Source of the DNA: Candidatus Aminicenantota bacterium | Lineage (GTDB): Bacteria; Acidobacteriota; Aminicenantia; Aminicenantales; JAFGAV01 | Direction of reading: 5' to 3' | NCBI GenBank assembly: GCA_016933515.1 | Contig: JAFGAV010000005.1 | Coordinates: 1 to 52,720 of the forward strand | Length of the DNA: 52,720 nucleotides | In this document: one piece after another, positions 40,258 to 47,924 of the stretch | Numbering within the stretch: the stretch's first letter is position 1 | Layout of the letters: each line of letters begins with the position of its first letter | Notes under the pieces: model-generated | Databases searched by the model: none | The model's input: the letters and a program-made list of their open reading frames with translations, nothing else | What the model was told of the DNA's origin: nothing | Program-made: the position numbers and the translations under genes

Positions 40258-41079
40258 TCAGAAGCGGACGGCGAGGCCGAAGGAAACGGGAGTGACGGCG
40301 GCGGAGACGCGGGCCCCGCTCTCCGCCGCCCGGTTCAGGTCGGCGATCTTTAAGGCGACGACATGGCCGAGGGCCGCGCCAAGCAGGACGTCCGAGGCCC
40401 AGTGCTTGTTGTCGTGGACGCGCGAGGCGGCCACGAGTCCGGCCAGGCCGTAAAGCAACGCATCCGCGACGAAGCTGTCCGTGCGGCAGGCGATCGACGT
40501 CGCCACGGCGAACGCGGAGGCCGCGTGGCCCGAAGGAAGGGACAGGTAGCCGGCCTGGAAGGTGAACGGCCGGAAATGATTCGCCGGCAATCCGAGCTCG
40601 GGCCGCGCCCGGCCGAGAAGGCATTTCAAGGTCAAAACGACGGCTCCCGATACCGCGAGACTCTCAAGACTCAGGACGGCCGTCTTCCGGGCGCCCCGGC
40701 TGGGCGCGACTTCGCCGGCCAGATAGAGTCCGGCCAGAAAAGCGGTCAGGTAGGCGGCGTCTCCTCCGTTCTCCATGAAACTCATGAAGCGGTTCGAATT
40801 CGGCGTGCGCCGTTCCTGAGCCCAGTCCCGGATGTCCTCGTCGCGGCTGTAGGCCAGTCCGGTGACGCCCAAAACGGCGGCACAGCCTAAAAATTCAACG
40901 GGTTTCCAGGAGAAAGGCGAAGCCAGTACGCCGCCCGCATCCCTGGCCAAGTGCGTCCAGAACTCGTTGTCGAGATGATACGCCCTCATCTCGGCGGGCT
41001 GGCCTCCGAAGGCCGGGACCGTCGAGACCAGAAGCGCCGCGGCCAAGAGAGCGGCGGCCTCGGGCCGGGATCCCCTCAT
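40258..41079 (-). CDS. PAP2-family membrane phosphatase
   Basis: A 273-residue protein with an N-terminal signal-like helix and several membrane helices. The three PAP2 motifs are present: KCLLGRARP (KxxxxxxRP), PSGH in YLSLPSGHAASAF, and SRVHDNKHWASDV (SRxxxxxHxxxD). Family members hydrolyse lipid phosphates such as undecaprenyl pyrophosphate, phosphatidic acid or lipid A phosphates. Its ATG overlaps the waaA stop (ATGA), so a lipid A or undecaprenyl-phosphate role in the LPS pathway is plausible. Confidence 0.9.
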   Translation of the reverse strand: MRGSRPEAAALLAAALLVSTVPAFGGQPAEMRAYHLDNEFWTHLARDAGGVLASPFSWKPVEFLGCAAVLGVTGLAYSRDEDIRDWAQERRTPNSNRFMSFMENGGDAAYLTAFLAGLYLAGEVAPSRGARKTAVLSLESLAVSGAVVLTLKCLLGRARPELGLPANHFRPFTFQAGYLSLPSGHAASAFAVATSIACRTDSFVADALLYGLAGLVAASRVHDNKHWASDVLLGAALGHVVALKIADLNRAAESGARVSAAVTPVSFGLAVRF

Positions 41080-42374
41080 GACTTCCTCCGCGCGACGTCA
41101 GGGACGTCATAACTCTCAATGGCTTCCACGGTCCGCCCCGTGGCGCCCTGCAGGCTCTTCAGAGTCAGACGAGACCTCTCGCCCTGAACCTTCAGGCGGG
41201 CAGGGTCAGGGAAAAGAAACATTTCCCTCAGGTCCTCCGGAGTCCTCACCACCTGGGCGCCTCCGCCGGCCAGGAAGGATTCCGCCAGGCTCGAGAAATT
41301 GTGCATATGGGGTCCGAAAAAAATCGGTTTGCCGAAAGCGGCTGCTTCAAGCAGGTTGTGACCGCCCCAGGGAACAAGGCTTCCCCCAATGAAGGCCGCG
41401 TCGCCCAGGGCGTAAAATCCCGCGAGCTCGCCGATCGTGTCCAGAACGAGAACTTCCCACTCCCCTTCCTGCGGCGCGGCGGTCCGTCGGCGGACCCGGA
41501 GCCCCCGTTCCCGACAGGCCCTTTCGACGTCCGCGGCCCGTTCCACGTGCCGGGGCGCAAGGATGAGGAGAACGTCTTTCCGGACTTTCCTGGACTCGCA
41601 AAAAGCGTCCAGGAGAAGGACGTCTTCGCCCTCGCGGGTGCTGCCGGCGACAAGGAGCCTGTTCTCGGGGGCCAAGGCGATTTCTTTTCGGCGGCGGATC
41701 AGACTTTCCTCATCGATATCGTCAGGCACGATTTCACATTTGAGGTTCCCGGCAACGCGCACCTTTTCCGGATTCGCACCCGACCGGATCAACCTCTCCC
41801 GGTCCTGCTCGGTCTGAACGAGGAACAAGGAAACGTCGTTGAAAAGGCGTCGGGCCAGAAGTCGAAGTCTCCCGTATCGTCGAAACGACCTTTCCGAGAC
41901 CCGGCCGTTGACGACCAGCACCCCTCGGGTTCTTTTTCGGGCCTGGCGGAGAAGGTTGGGCCAGAGCTCGGACTCGGCCAAAACCAAAAGATCGGGTTCG
42001 AAGCGGCGAAGAAAACGGCGCACCGTCCAGCCGAAATCCAACGGGGCGAAGAACAGCCTGTCGGCCGCGTCCAGTTTTTTCCGGGCGACGTCCATGCCCG
42101 CCTGGGTCAGAACCGAGACATAGAGCGCCCAGTCGGGGTGCCTGTCCTTGATTTCCCGAGTCAATTTTTGGAGAGAGGTGACCTCTCCCACGGAAACGGC
42201 GTGCATCCAGAGGGAGAAGCGGCCGGGGGCCCGGGGCGGAAGGAGAAAACCCATCCTCTGCCGCAAGAAAAGGGGGGCCCTCCTTCCCAGCCTCATCCGA
42301 ACGAAATACGCGGGCAGCAGAACCGCCAAACCGAGGGTCAAGAACAAAGAATACAGAAAATACAAAATGTGCAC
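41076..42374 (-). CDS. waaA: 3-deoxy-D-manno-octulosonic acid (Kdo) transferase
   Basis: Adds Kdo to lipid A precursor at the cytoplasmic side of the inner membrane. The 432-residue protein has the WaaA layout: N-terminal membrane helix (FLYSLFLTLGLAVLLPAYF), LWMHAVSVGEV (the conserved HAVSVGE motif with catalytic glutamate), VLAESELWPNLL, then the GT-B C-terminal half with NLKCE, GSTREGEDVLLLDAF, PRHVERA and FIGGSLVPWGGHNLLEAAAFGKPIFFGPHMHNF. I place the start at GTG 42374, because the track start (42392) lies within the -10 region of a good promoter. Confidence 0.94.
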   Translation of the reverse strand: MHILYFLYSLFLTLGLAVLLPAYFVRMRLGRRAPLFLRQRMGFLLPPRAPGRFSLWMHAVSVGEVTSLQKLTREIKDRHPDWALYVSVLTQAGMDVARKKLDAADRLFFAPLDFGWTVRRFLRRFEPDLLVLAESELWPNLLRQARKRTRGVLVVNGRVSERSFRRYGRLRLLARRLFNDVSLFLVQTEQDRERLIRSGANPEKVRVAGNLKCEIVPDDIDEESLIRRRKEIALAPENRLLVAGSTREGEDVLLLDAFCESRKVRKDVLLILAPRHVERAADVERACRERGLRVRRRTAAPQEGEWEVLVLDTIGELAGFYALGDAAFIGGSLVPWGGHNLLEAAAFGKPIFFGPHMHNFSSLAESFLAGGGAQVVRTPEDLREMFLFPDPARLKVQGERSRLTLKSLQGATGRTVEAIESYDVPDVARRKS

Positions 42375-42383
42375 GGGAGATGG

Positions 42384-42412
42384 ACTATACACAAATCATC
42401 GGGCCGGCGCAA
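42384..42412 (-). promoter_or_regulatory. Sigma70 promoter of waaA, predicting a (near-)leaderless mRNA
   Basis: Minus strand TTGCGC (42407-42412), 17-bp spacer, TATAGT (42384-42389). Transcription should start near 42377, only ~3 nt before GTG 42374; no ribosome site is present. Confidence 0.7.
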
Positions 42413-42489
42413 CGGTCCGCGCCGTATCCTCCGTCCGTCTCCGGCCGTTCCGGAAGGGCGGACGCCGCTTTCGGCCTTCGCGGCGGTTG

Positions 42490-42518
42490 TTGCGTGAAAC
42501 GGACGATTCTGATAGAAT
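42490..42518 (+). promoter_or_regulatory. Sigma70 promoter of the 63-aa gene
   Basis: TTGCGT (42490-42495), 17-bp spacer, TAGAAT (42513-42518). Back-to-back with the waaA promoter. Leader of about 50 nt before ATG 42575. Confidence 0.6.
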
Positions 42519-42574
42519 GCCAGGGAAAAAGAAAGATTCAACAGCACGCCGCCGAAGCGGCGAAAGGATCAGAC

Positions 42575-42766
42575 ATGGCTGAACAGGAAAAGAAGGAAGG
42601 GGAAGCGGCAGAAAAAACCGAAGGCGCTTCCAAAAGAAAGAAAATCAACCGTCTGTCCCTGGCGGAAATCGAAGCTAAAATCGAACAGCTCAAGACGACC
42701 CCCGGAGGCATGAAAACCCGCTATGCGCAGCATCTCCTCCGGCGGGCGGCCGTCCTGAAAACATAG
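42575..42766 (+). CDS. Small charged conserved-looking protein (63 aa)
   Basis: Starts at ATG 42575 after AAGGATC; the track start (42380) is on the opposite side of the promoter. The first half is a lysine/glutamate-rich flexible stretch (EKKEGEAAEKTEGASKRKK). The second half is a compact helical segment (INRLSLAEIEAKIEQLKTTPGGMKTRYAQHLLRRAAVL) that could be a helical hairpin. Basic, so RNA or ribosome association is conceivable given its place just before rpsO, but no function can be assigned. Confidence 0.65.
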   Translation: MAEQEKKEGEAAEKTEGASKRKKINRLSLAEIEAKIEQLKTTPGGMKTRYAQHLLRRAAVLKT

Positions 42767-42770
42767 TCCT

Positions 42771-42792
42771 CGGGCGGATCCGGATCCGCCCG
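42771..42792. terminator. 22-bp perfect palindrome, possible terminator/attenuator
   Basis: CGGGCGGATCCGGATCCGCCCG is fully self-complementary and lies between the 63-aa gene and the rpsO promoter. There is no clean T run after it, so termination strength is uncertain. Confidence 0.45.
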
Positions 42793-42811
42793 GCGTCTTC
42801 CCTCCCCTAAA

Positions 42812-42840
42812 TTGACTTCCCGCCGGGATTTTGTTAGCAT
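42812..42840 (+). promoter_or_regulatory. Sigma70 promoter of rpsO-pnp
   Basis: TTGACT (42812-42817), 17-bp spacer, TAGCAT (42835-42840), with a ~20-nt leader containing AAAAGGAGA before the TTG start of rpsO. Confidence 0.65.
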
Positions 42841-42867
42841 GAAACAGAAAAAAAAGGAGATAGAGAA

Positions 42868-43134
42868 TTGTTAAACAAGGAATCCAAGACAAGAATTGTC
42901 GATGACAACAGGATTCACTCCACGGACACGGGCTCGACGGAAGTCCAGGTGGCCCTCCTCAGCGAGAAAATCCGCGTCCTGACCGACCACATGACGAAAT
43001 CCAAGAAAGACCACACCTCGAAAACCGGACTGTTGAAATTCGTCGGACAGAGAAAGCGTCTGCTGTCCTACCTGAAAAGAGAAGATCCGAGCCGCTACGA
43101 AACGCTCATCAAAAAGCTGGGGCTGAGGAAATAA
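42868..43134 (+). CDS. rpsO: 30S ribosomal protein S15
   Basis: An 88-residue protein with the full S15 signature: IVDDNRIHSTDTGSTEVQVALLSEKIRVLTDH, then KKDHTSKTGLLKFVGQRKRLLSYLKREDPSRYETLIKKLGLRK. It binds 16S rRNA helices 20-22 early in small-subunit assembly. The start codon is TTG, with AAGGAGA at ideal spacing; no ATG or GTG fits. The pnp gene follows after 24 bp, the classic rpsO-pnp pair. In other bacteria S15 represses its own translation; no such structure is evident in this short leader. Confidence 0.98.
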   Translation: MLNKESKTRIVDDNRIHSTDTGSTEVQVALLSEKIRVLTDHMTKSKKDHTSKTGLLKFVGQRKRLLSYLKREDPSRYETLIKKLGLRK

Positions 43135-43158
43135 GCCCCGTTCGGCTGAAAAACCGCC

Positions 43159-45348
43159 ATGTCTCAGACCATCACCATCGACATCAACAACCGCCCGATT
43201 CAGATCGAAATCGGAAAAATCGGCCGGCAGGCCGACGGATCCGCCCTGGTGAGGGCGGGCGAAACCATCATGTTTCTGGCCGCCACTTCTAAGAAAGAAA
43301 TCAAGGAGCCCAAGCCGTTCCTGCCCCTGATCGTGGACTACCGCGAAAACACCTATGCCGCGGGCAAGATCCCGGGCGGCTTTTTCAAGCGCGAGGGGCG
43401 GCCCTCGGAGCGGGAAATCCTGATCAGCCGTCTCATCGACCGGACCATCCGGCCTCTTTTCCCCGAAGGATTCACCTTCGACACCCAGATCGTCGCCTTG
43501 CTTCTTTCGGCCGACTTGGTGAACGACAACGACACCCTGGGCATCATCGGGGCTTCGGCCGCCCTGTATTTCTCCGAAATCCCGTTCTTCACCCCTCTCG
43601 GAGCGGTCAAGGTCGGCCTCGTGGACGGCCAGTTCATTCTCAGCCCCACAGCCGAGGAACAGGACCGCAGCACCATGACCATGATCGTAGCCGGCACCGA
43701 AGAGGGCATCAACATGATCGAGGCCGGAGCGCTCGAAGCCGACGAAGAAAAAGTCCTCGAGGGCTTGGCCCTGGCCGAGGAAGCGATCCGCAAGATCATT
43801 CGGGCCCAAAAAGAGGCCTTCGCCCAGGCGGGCATCGTCAAGCGCGCGTTCCAAGCCAAGACCGTCGATCCGGCCAGGAAGGAAGAGCTTTCACCCCGCA
43901 TCGCCGCCGACCTCCTCCAGGCCGTGGAAATCCCGAGAAAAAAGGAGAGCGAGGCGGCGGCGAGGAAAATCCTCGACGACCTCCTGGCCGAGATCCCCGA
44001 AGACCAGGAGGAGTTGATTTCGGAAACCAAGGAAATCTTCCATCAGGTTCATAAAAAAATCGTCCGCGATCACATCCTCGAGCGGGGAAGACGGGTCGAC
44101 GGCCGGGCCCTGGATGAGATCCGGCCCATCCAAATCGAAGTCGGCCTTCTGCCCCGGACTCACGGTTCGGCGCTCTTCACGCGTGGGGAGACGCAGTGCC
44201 TGGCCACGGTCACTCTGGGGACGTTCGAGGACGTGCAGCGTCTGGACACCCTGAGGGAAGACGACCTTCACAAGCGCTTCATGCTCCACTACAATTTCCC
44301 CCCTTTCAGCGTCGGAGAAGTGGCGTTCCTCCGCGGCCCGGGACGCCGCGAGGTGGGACACGGCGCCCTGGCCGAAAAATCCATTCTGCCCTCCATCCCG
44401 ACCGAGGACATTTTCCCCTACACCATCCGCATCGTGTCCGACATCCTGGAGTCCAACGGGTCTTCCTCGATGGCCACGGTCTGCGGAGGCGTGCTGGCTC
44501 TCATGGACGCAGGCGTTCCGTTGTCCATGACCGTGGCCGGCATCGCCATGGGCCTGGTAAAGGAGGGCGACCGGTTCCGGGTGCTGACCGACATCGCCGG
44601 TCTCGAAGACCATTTCGGCGACATGGATTTCAAGATCAGCGGCACGAACAAGGGCATCACCGCCATCCAGCTCGACCTGAAGATTTCCCACCTGACTCCG
44701 GAGATCCTGCGGCAGGCCGTCTTCCAAGCCCGGGAAGCGCGGCTTCGGGTCCTGGACACAATGAACGAGGCGATATCCGCCCCGCGTCCGCAGATCTCGC
44801 CCTACGCCCCCCAGATCCTCACCCTGGTCGTCAACACGGAAAAAGTCGGGGAAATCATCGGTCCGGGCGGAAAAATCATCAAGCGCATCCAAGCCCAAAC
44901 CAAATCGAAAATCGACGTCGACGAAAACGGAAAAATCACGATCGCCGCCGTGGATAAAGAGGGCGCCGAACGCGCCCGGGAGATGATCCGGGAGATCACG
45001 ATCGAGGCCGAGGTGGGCAAGATCTACGAGGGCAAGATCGTGCGCCTGGAGGAATACGGCGCTTTCGTGGAAATTCTGCCCAGCATCGTCGGCCTGCTTC
45101 ACATCTCCGAGGTGGCGCCCCAAAGAATCCGCAGCATCCACGACCACCTCAAGCTCGGCCAGATGATCCGGGTCAAGGTCCTCAACGTCGGTGAGGACCA
45201 CAAAATTAAGCTCAGCAAAAGGGTCTTGGAGGAAGGCGGCGACGCCGCTCCGGACACCGAGCCTCCGAAGGAAGGCGGACAAGCGCCGCGGTCCTTTCCC
45301 CGTCGTCCCTTCCACAAAGACAGGCCGAAAAAGAGAGGGTTCTTCTGA
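43159..45348 (+). CDS. pnp: Polyribonucleotide nucleotidyltransferase (PNPase)
   Basis: Phosphorolytic 3'-5' exoribonuclease of RNA decay, 729 residues (normal length). Domain order: first RNase PH-like core (DYRENTYAAGKIPGGFFKREGRPSE), helical linker, second RNase PH core (GETQCLATVTLGT, FPPFSVGEVAFLRGPGRREVGHGALAEK and the catalytic region GSSSMATVCGGVLALMDAGVP ... DHFGDMDFKISGT), KH domain (~560-615: IIGPGGKIIKRIQAQTKSKIDV) and S1 domain (~625-695: GKIVRLEEYGAFVEI ... GLLHISEV). A basic tail ends the protein. It also heads the pseudopilin-lpxB genes, which probably depend on read-through. Confidence 0.98.
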   Translation: MSQTITIDINNRPIQIEIGKIGRQADGSALVRAGETIMFLAATSKKEIKEPKPFLPLIVDYRENTYAAGKIPGGFFKREGRPSEREILISRLIDRTIRPLFPEGFTFDTQIVALLLSADLVNDNDTLGIIGASAALYFSEIPFFTPLGAVKVGLVDGQFILSPTAEEQDRSTMTMIVAGTEEGINMIEAGALEADEEKVLEGLALAEEAIRKIIRAQKEAFAQAGIVKRAFQAKTVDPARKEELSPRIAADLLQAVEIPRKKESEAAARKILDDLLAEIPEDQEELISETKEIFHQVHKKIVRDHILERGRRVDGRALDEIRPIQIEVGLLPRTHGSALFTRGETQCLATVTLGTFEDVQRLDTLREDDLHKRFMLHYNFPPFSVGEVAFLRGPGRREVGHGALAEKSILPSIPTEDIFPYTIRIVSDILESNGSSSMATVCGGVLALMDAGVPLSMTVAGIAMGLVKEGDRFRVLTDIAGLEDHFGDMDFKISGTNKGITAIQLDLKISHLTPEILRQAVFQAREARLRVLDTMNEAISAPRPQISPYAPQILTLVVNTEKVGEIIGPGGKIIKRIQAQTKSKIDVDENGKITIAAVDKEGAERAREMIREITIEAEVGKIYEGKIVRLEEYGAFVEILPSIVGLLHISEVAPQRIRSIHDHLKLGQMIRVKVLNVGEDHKIKLSKRVLEEGGDAAPDTEPPKEGGQAPRSFPRRPFHKDRPKKRGFF

Positions 45349-45353
45349 CGCTG

Positions 45354-45821
45354 ATGCGCAGGGCTTTCACCCTGACGGAAATGCTGGTCACGGTGGCCAT
45401 TCTGGCCATCTTGGCCGGCGCGGCCATCCCCCTGGCCAAAAACGCCGTCCAGCGCGAAAAAGAAATCGAGCTCGCGCGGGCGCTGCGCGAAATGCGGGAA
45501 GCCATTGATCTCTACAAGCGCCTGGCCGACGAAAAGAAAATCGATGCCGATCCGGACTCCGAAGGATATCCGCCCGACTTGAAAGCCCTGGTGGAGGGTG
45601 TCGAGCTCAAAGGCGGGCAAAACGACCCCTCGGCCCGCGCGAGAATCATCAAGTTCCTGCGCCGCATCCCCCGCGACCCGATGACCCGGTCGACCGACTG
45701 GGGGCTGCGCTCCTACCAGGATAAGCCGGACGACGCTTCCTGGGGGGGGGAAAATGTCTATGATGTCTACACGAAGAGCCGGGGCCGGGCCCTGGACGGG
45801 ACGCTTTACCGGGAATGGTGA
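45354..45821 (+). CDS. Type II secretion/type IV pilin-like pseudopilin 1
   Basis: A 155-residue GspG-type pseudopilin. The short N-terminal leader MRRA is followed by the hydrophobic N-methylation helix FTLTEMLVTVAILAILAGAAIPL with Glu5. The residue before the cleavage site is Ala rather than the usual Gly. The C-terminal domain contains YPPDLKALVEGV and RRIPRDPMTRSTDWGLRSYQD, the GspG-like end (DPW-like region). Starts 5 bp after pnp. A run of nine Gs (45742-45750) lies within the last third of the frame. Confidence 0.85.
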   Translation: MRRAFTLTEMLVTVAILAILAGAAIPLAKNAVQREKEIELARALREMREAIDLYKRLADEKKIDADPDSEGYPPDLKALVEGVELKGGQNDPSARARIIKFLRRIPRDPMTRSTDWGLRSYQDKPDDASWGGENVYDVYTKSRGRALDGTLYREW

Positions 45822-45822
45822 G

Positions 45823-46224
45823 ATGACGGCCAGAACGCGCCAGGGCTTCACCCTCATCGAGCTCATCATCGTTTTCACTCTCATCGGCATCCTCGTCGGC
45901 CTCGGGCTGCCTCAGTACAAGTACGCCACCCGGAAGGCCCGGGAGGCCGTTCTGAAGGAAAATCTTTTCCAGATGCGCAAGCTCATCGATCAATACTTCA
46001 CGGACAAGGAGAAGCGTCCGGCTTCTCTCCAGGCGCTGGTCGACGAAGACTATTTGCATTCGATCCCCGTCGATCCCTTCACCAAATCCCGAACGACCTG
46101 GCAGGAAATCCGCGAGGAGCCCTCCGAGGACGCCGTCCTGACCGCCGAAGGTCTGGGCATCATCGATGTCCGCTCCGGTTCCGAGGAAAAGGGGCTGGAC
46201 GGAACGCCCTACAACACCTGGTGA
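45823..46224 (+). CDS. Type II secretion/type IV pilin-like pseudopilin 2
   Basis: A 133-residue pseudopilin from ATG 45823; the track start at 45754 lies inside the preceding gene. Canonical prepilin site RQG/FTLIELIIVFTLIGILVGLGLP with Gly-1 and Glu5, then an amphipathic helix and a GspG-like globular end (YLHSIPVDPFTKSRTTWQE). Begins one base after the previous stop. Together with its neighbours it may form a pseudopilus tip or a small T2SS-like fibre; the ATPase, inner-membrane protein and secretin are not in this window. Confidence 0.86.
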   Translation: MTARTRQGFTLIELIIVFTLIGILVGLGLPQYKYATRKAREAVLKENLFQMRKLIDQYFTDKEKRPASLQALVDEDYLHSIPVDPFTKSRTTWQEIREEPSEDAVLTAEGLGIIDVRSGSEEKGLDGTPYNTW

Positions 46225-46230
46225 CCGGCC

Positions 46231-46758
46231 ATGACGGAACGCCGCGGCGCCGCCCTGATCATGCTCCTCCTGATCCTGTCGGTGATGGCCGTGGGCCTTC
46301 TGGCCGCCGTTCCGCTGTGGCAAACCCAGATGCAGCGGGAGAAGGAAGCGGAGCTCATTTTCCGCGGCCGCCAGATCGTCGAGGCCGTCCGCGTCTATGC
46401 GGCCCGTTACCCGGGACAGTACCCGGAGTCGCTTGAGGAGCTCTACGAAAAACGCTGCCTGCGCCGTCTTTACGCCGACCCGATGACGCCGGGCGGGGAA
46501 TGGAATCTCCTTCTCCTTCCGGGCGACGCCGGAACGGGGACCGGGGGCTCGGCCCAGAGGGTGCTTCTCGTTCCCGAAAAGAGACTTTCCGCCGTTCAGG
46601 CTCCCCGGCTCATCGGCGTGGTCAGCTCTTCGACAAAAACATCCTTTAAAATCTTCAACCGGGCCTCGTCCTACGACCGGTGGCTGTTCTATTACGGGCA
46701 GGACCCGGAGCAACAAACCCAGGTCATTCGCGTCGGCGGGGACGGAGAGGATCGTTGA
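46231..46758 (+). CDS. Atypical pseudopilin-like protein
   Basis: A 175-residue protein whose N terminus looks like a pilin leader plus helix (MTERRG/AALIMLLLILSVMAVGLLAAVPLW) but lacks Glu5, a feature also seen in minor pseudopilins of the GspK type. After the helix, KEAELIFRGRQIVEAVRVYAARYPGQYPESLEEL and LRRLYADPMTPGGEWNLL mirror the pseudopilins just upstream. Its stop overlaps the TTG start of lpxB. Confidence 0.75.
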   Translation: MTERRGAALIMLLLILSVMAVGLLAAVPLWQTQMQREKEAELIFRGRQIVEAVRVYAARYPGQYPESLEELYEKRCLRRLYADPMTPGGEWNLLLLPGDAGTGTGGSAQRVLLVPEKRLSAVQAPRLIGVVSSSTKTSFKIFNRASSYDRWLFYYGQDPEQQTQVIRVGGDGEDR

Positions 46759-47924
46759 CCTCCGTTCTCATCGTCGCCGGGGAAAACTCGGGTGAACAGT
46801 ACGGCGCCGGACTGGTCCGCGCCGTGCGCCGGATCCGGACCGGCGTCCGATTCTTCGGCATCGGCGGCCGTGAGATGGACCGGGCCGGCGTTGAAATCCT
46901 TCACCGCCTGGAAGACCTGGCCGTGGTCGGCGTTTTCGAGGTTCTGTCTCGGCTCCCGCGGCTGCGCGGGATTTTCCGGAGTCTCGTCGCGGAAGCGCAG
47001 GTCCGCCGCCCGGCGGCGGCCGTTCTCATCGATTCGCCCGATTTCAACCTCCGGTTGGCCAAGAAGCTCAAGGCGGCCGGAGTCCCCGTTCTGTACTACG
47101 TCAGCCCCACGGTCTGGGCCTGGCGCCGCGGACGGCTGAAAACCATCCGCCGGGCCGTGTCGCGCATGCTGCTCATCTTCCCTTTCGAGCAGGCCCTCTA
47201 CGACCGGGCCGGCATCTCCGCGACGTATGTCGGCCATCCCCTCTCGGAGTATCTCACCGTCCGTAGGCCGCGGGAGCGGTTCCTTCGGTCTCACGGTCTG
47301 AATCCGCGGCACAAGCTCGTGGCCGTTCTTCCAGGGAGCCGGAAGGGAGAGGTTGAGCGCCACATGTCGGTCTTGACGCGCGGCCTCGCCCTTCTGAAAG
47401 CCCGAATGCCGCTCAACGTTCTTTTCGTCCTGGCGGAAAACCTTGATCCGCAGATTCTGTCCGAACGCCTTCCTCCCGGCTTGAAGGATGCGAACATCGT
47501 CAGCCGAAACCGTTATGAAGCCCTGGCCGCAGCCGATCTCGTCCTCTCGGCCTGCGGCACGGCCAACCTCGAGGCGGCCATGCTGGGCCGCCCCCTGGTG
47601 ACGTTTTACCGGATTTCCCCGCTGACCTATTTCTTCGGCCGCCGACTGGTCCGGATCAACCGATTCAGCATCGTAAACATTCTCGCCGGCCGGGACGTGG
47701 TTCCGGAGCTTATCCAGACGGGATTCACTCCGGAAGCGGTCTGCGACCGCGCCCTGGAAGTCCTGACCGACGCCGGAATCAGGAAAACCATGGACAGCGA
47801 GTTCCGCAGGCTGAGAAAGATGATGGGCCGGAAAAAGCCGTCCCTGGCGGCCGCCCGGGAACTCGGGAAACTCCTCGACGCCGCCGAGCCTTCACGCCTC
47901 CGCGCCGAGGAGCCGACGGCTTAG
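46755..47924 (+). CDS. lpxB: Lipid-A-disaccharide synthase
   Basis: Joins UDP-diacylglucosamine and lipid X to the lipid A disaccharide at the inner membrane. The 389-residue protein has AGENSGEQYGAGL at the start, FFGIGGREMDRAGVE, LIDSPDFNLRLAKKLK, VLYYVSPTVWAWRRGRLKTIRR, LIFPFEQALY, YVGHPLSE, VLPGSRKGEVERH and SACGTANLEAAMLGRPLVTFYRISPLTYFFGRRLV. The start is TTG 46755 (TTGA overlap with the previous stop) after GGAGAGG; the track start at 46680 is inside the preceding gene. Its 3' end overlaps the convergent methyltransferase gene by 4 bp. Confidence 0.95.
   Translation: MTSVLIVAGENSGEQYGAGLVRAVRRIRTGVRFFGIGGREMDRAGVEILHRLEDLAVVGVFEVLSRLPRLRGIFRSLVAEAQVRRPAAAVLIDSPDFNLRLAKKLKAAGVPVLYYVSPTVWAWRRGRLKTIRRAVSRMLLIFPFEQALYDRAGISATYVGHPLSEYLTVRRPRERFLRSHGLNPRHKLVAVLPGSRKGEVERHMSVLTRGLALLKARMPLNVLFVLAENLDPQILSERLPPGLKDANIVSRNRYEALAAADLVLSACGTANLEAAMLGRPLVTFYRISPLTYFFGRRLVRINRFSIVNILAGRDVVPELIQTGFTPEAVCDRALEVLTDAGIRKTMDSEFRRLRKMMGRKKPSLAAARELGKLLDAAEPSRLRAEEPTA

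Noticed and set aside
39847-40295. Overlapping short ORFs on both strands around the M23 upstream region
   Set aside because: Only the 61-codon ORF at 39840-40025 has a promoter, ribosome site and coupled stop; the others lack support.
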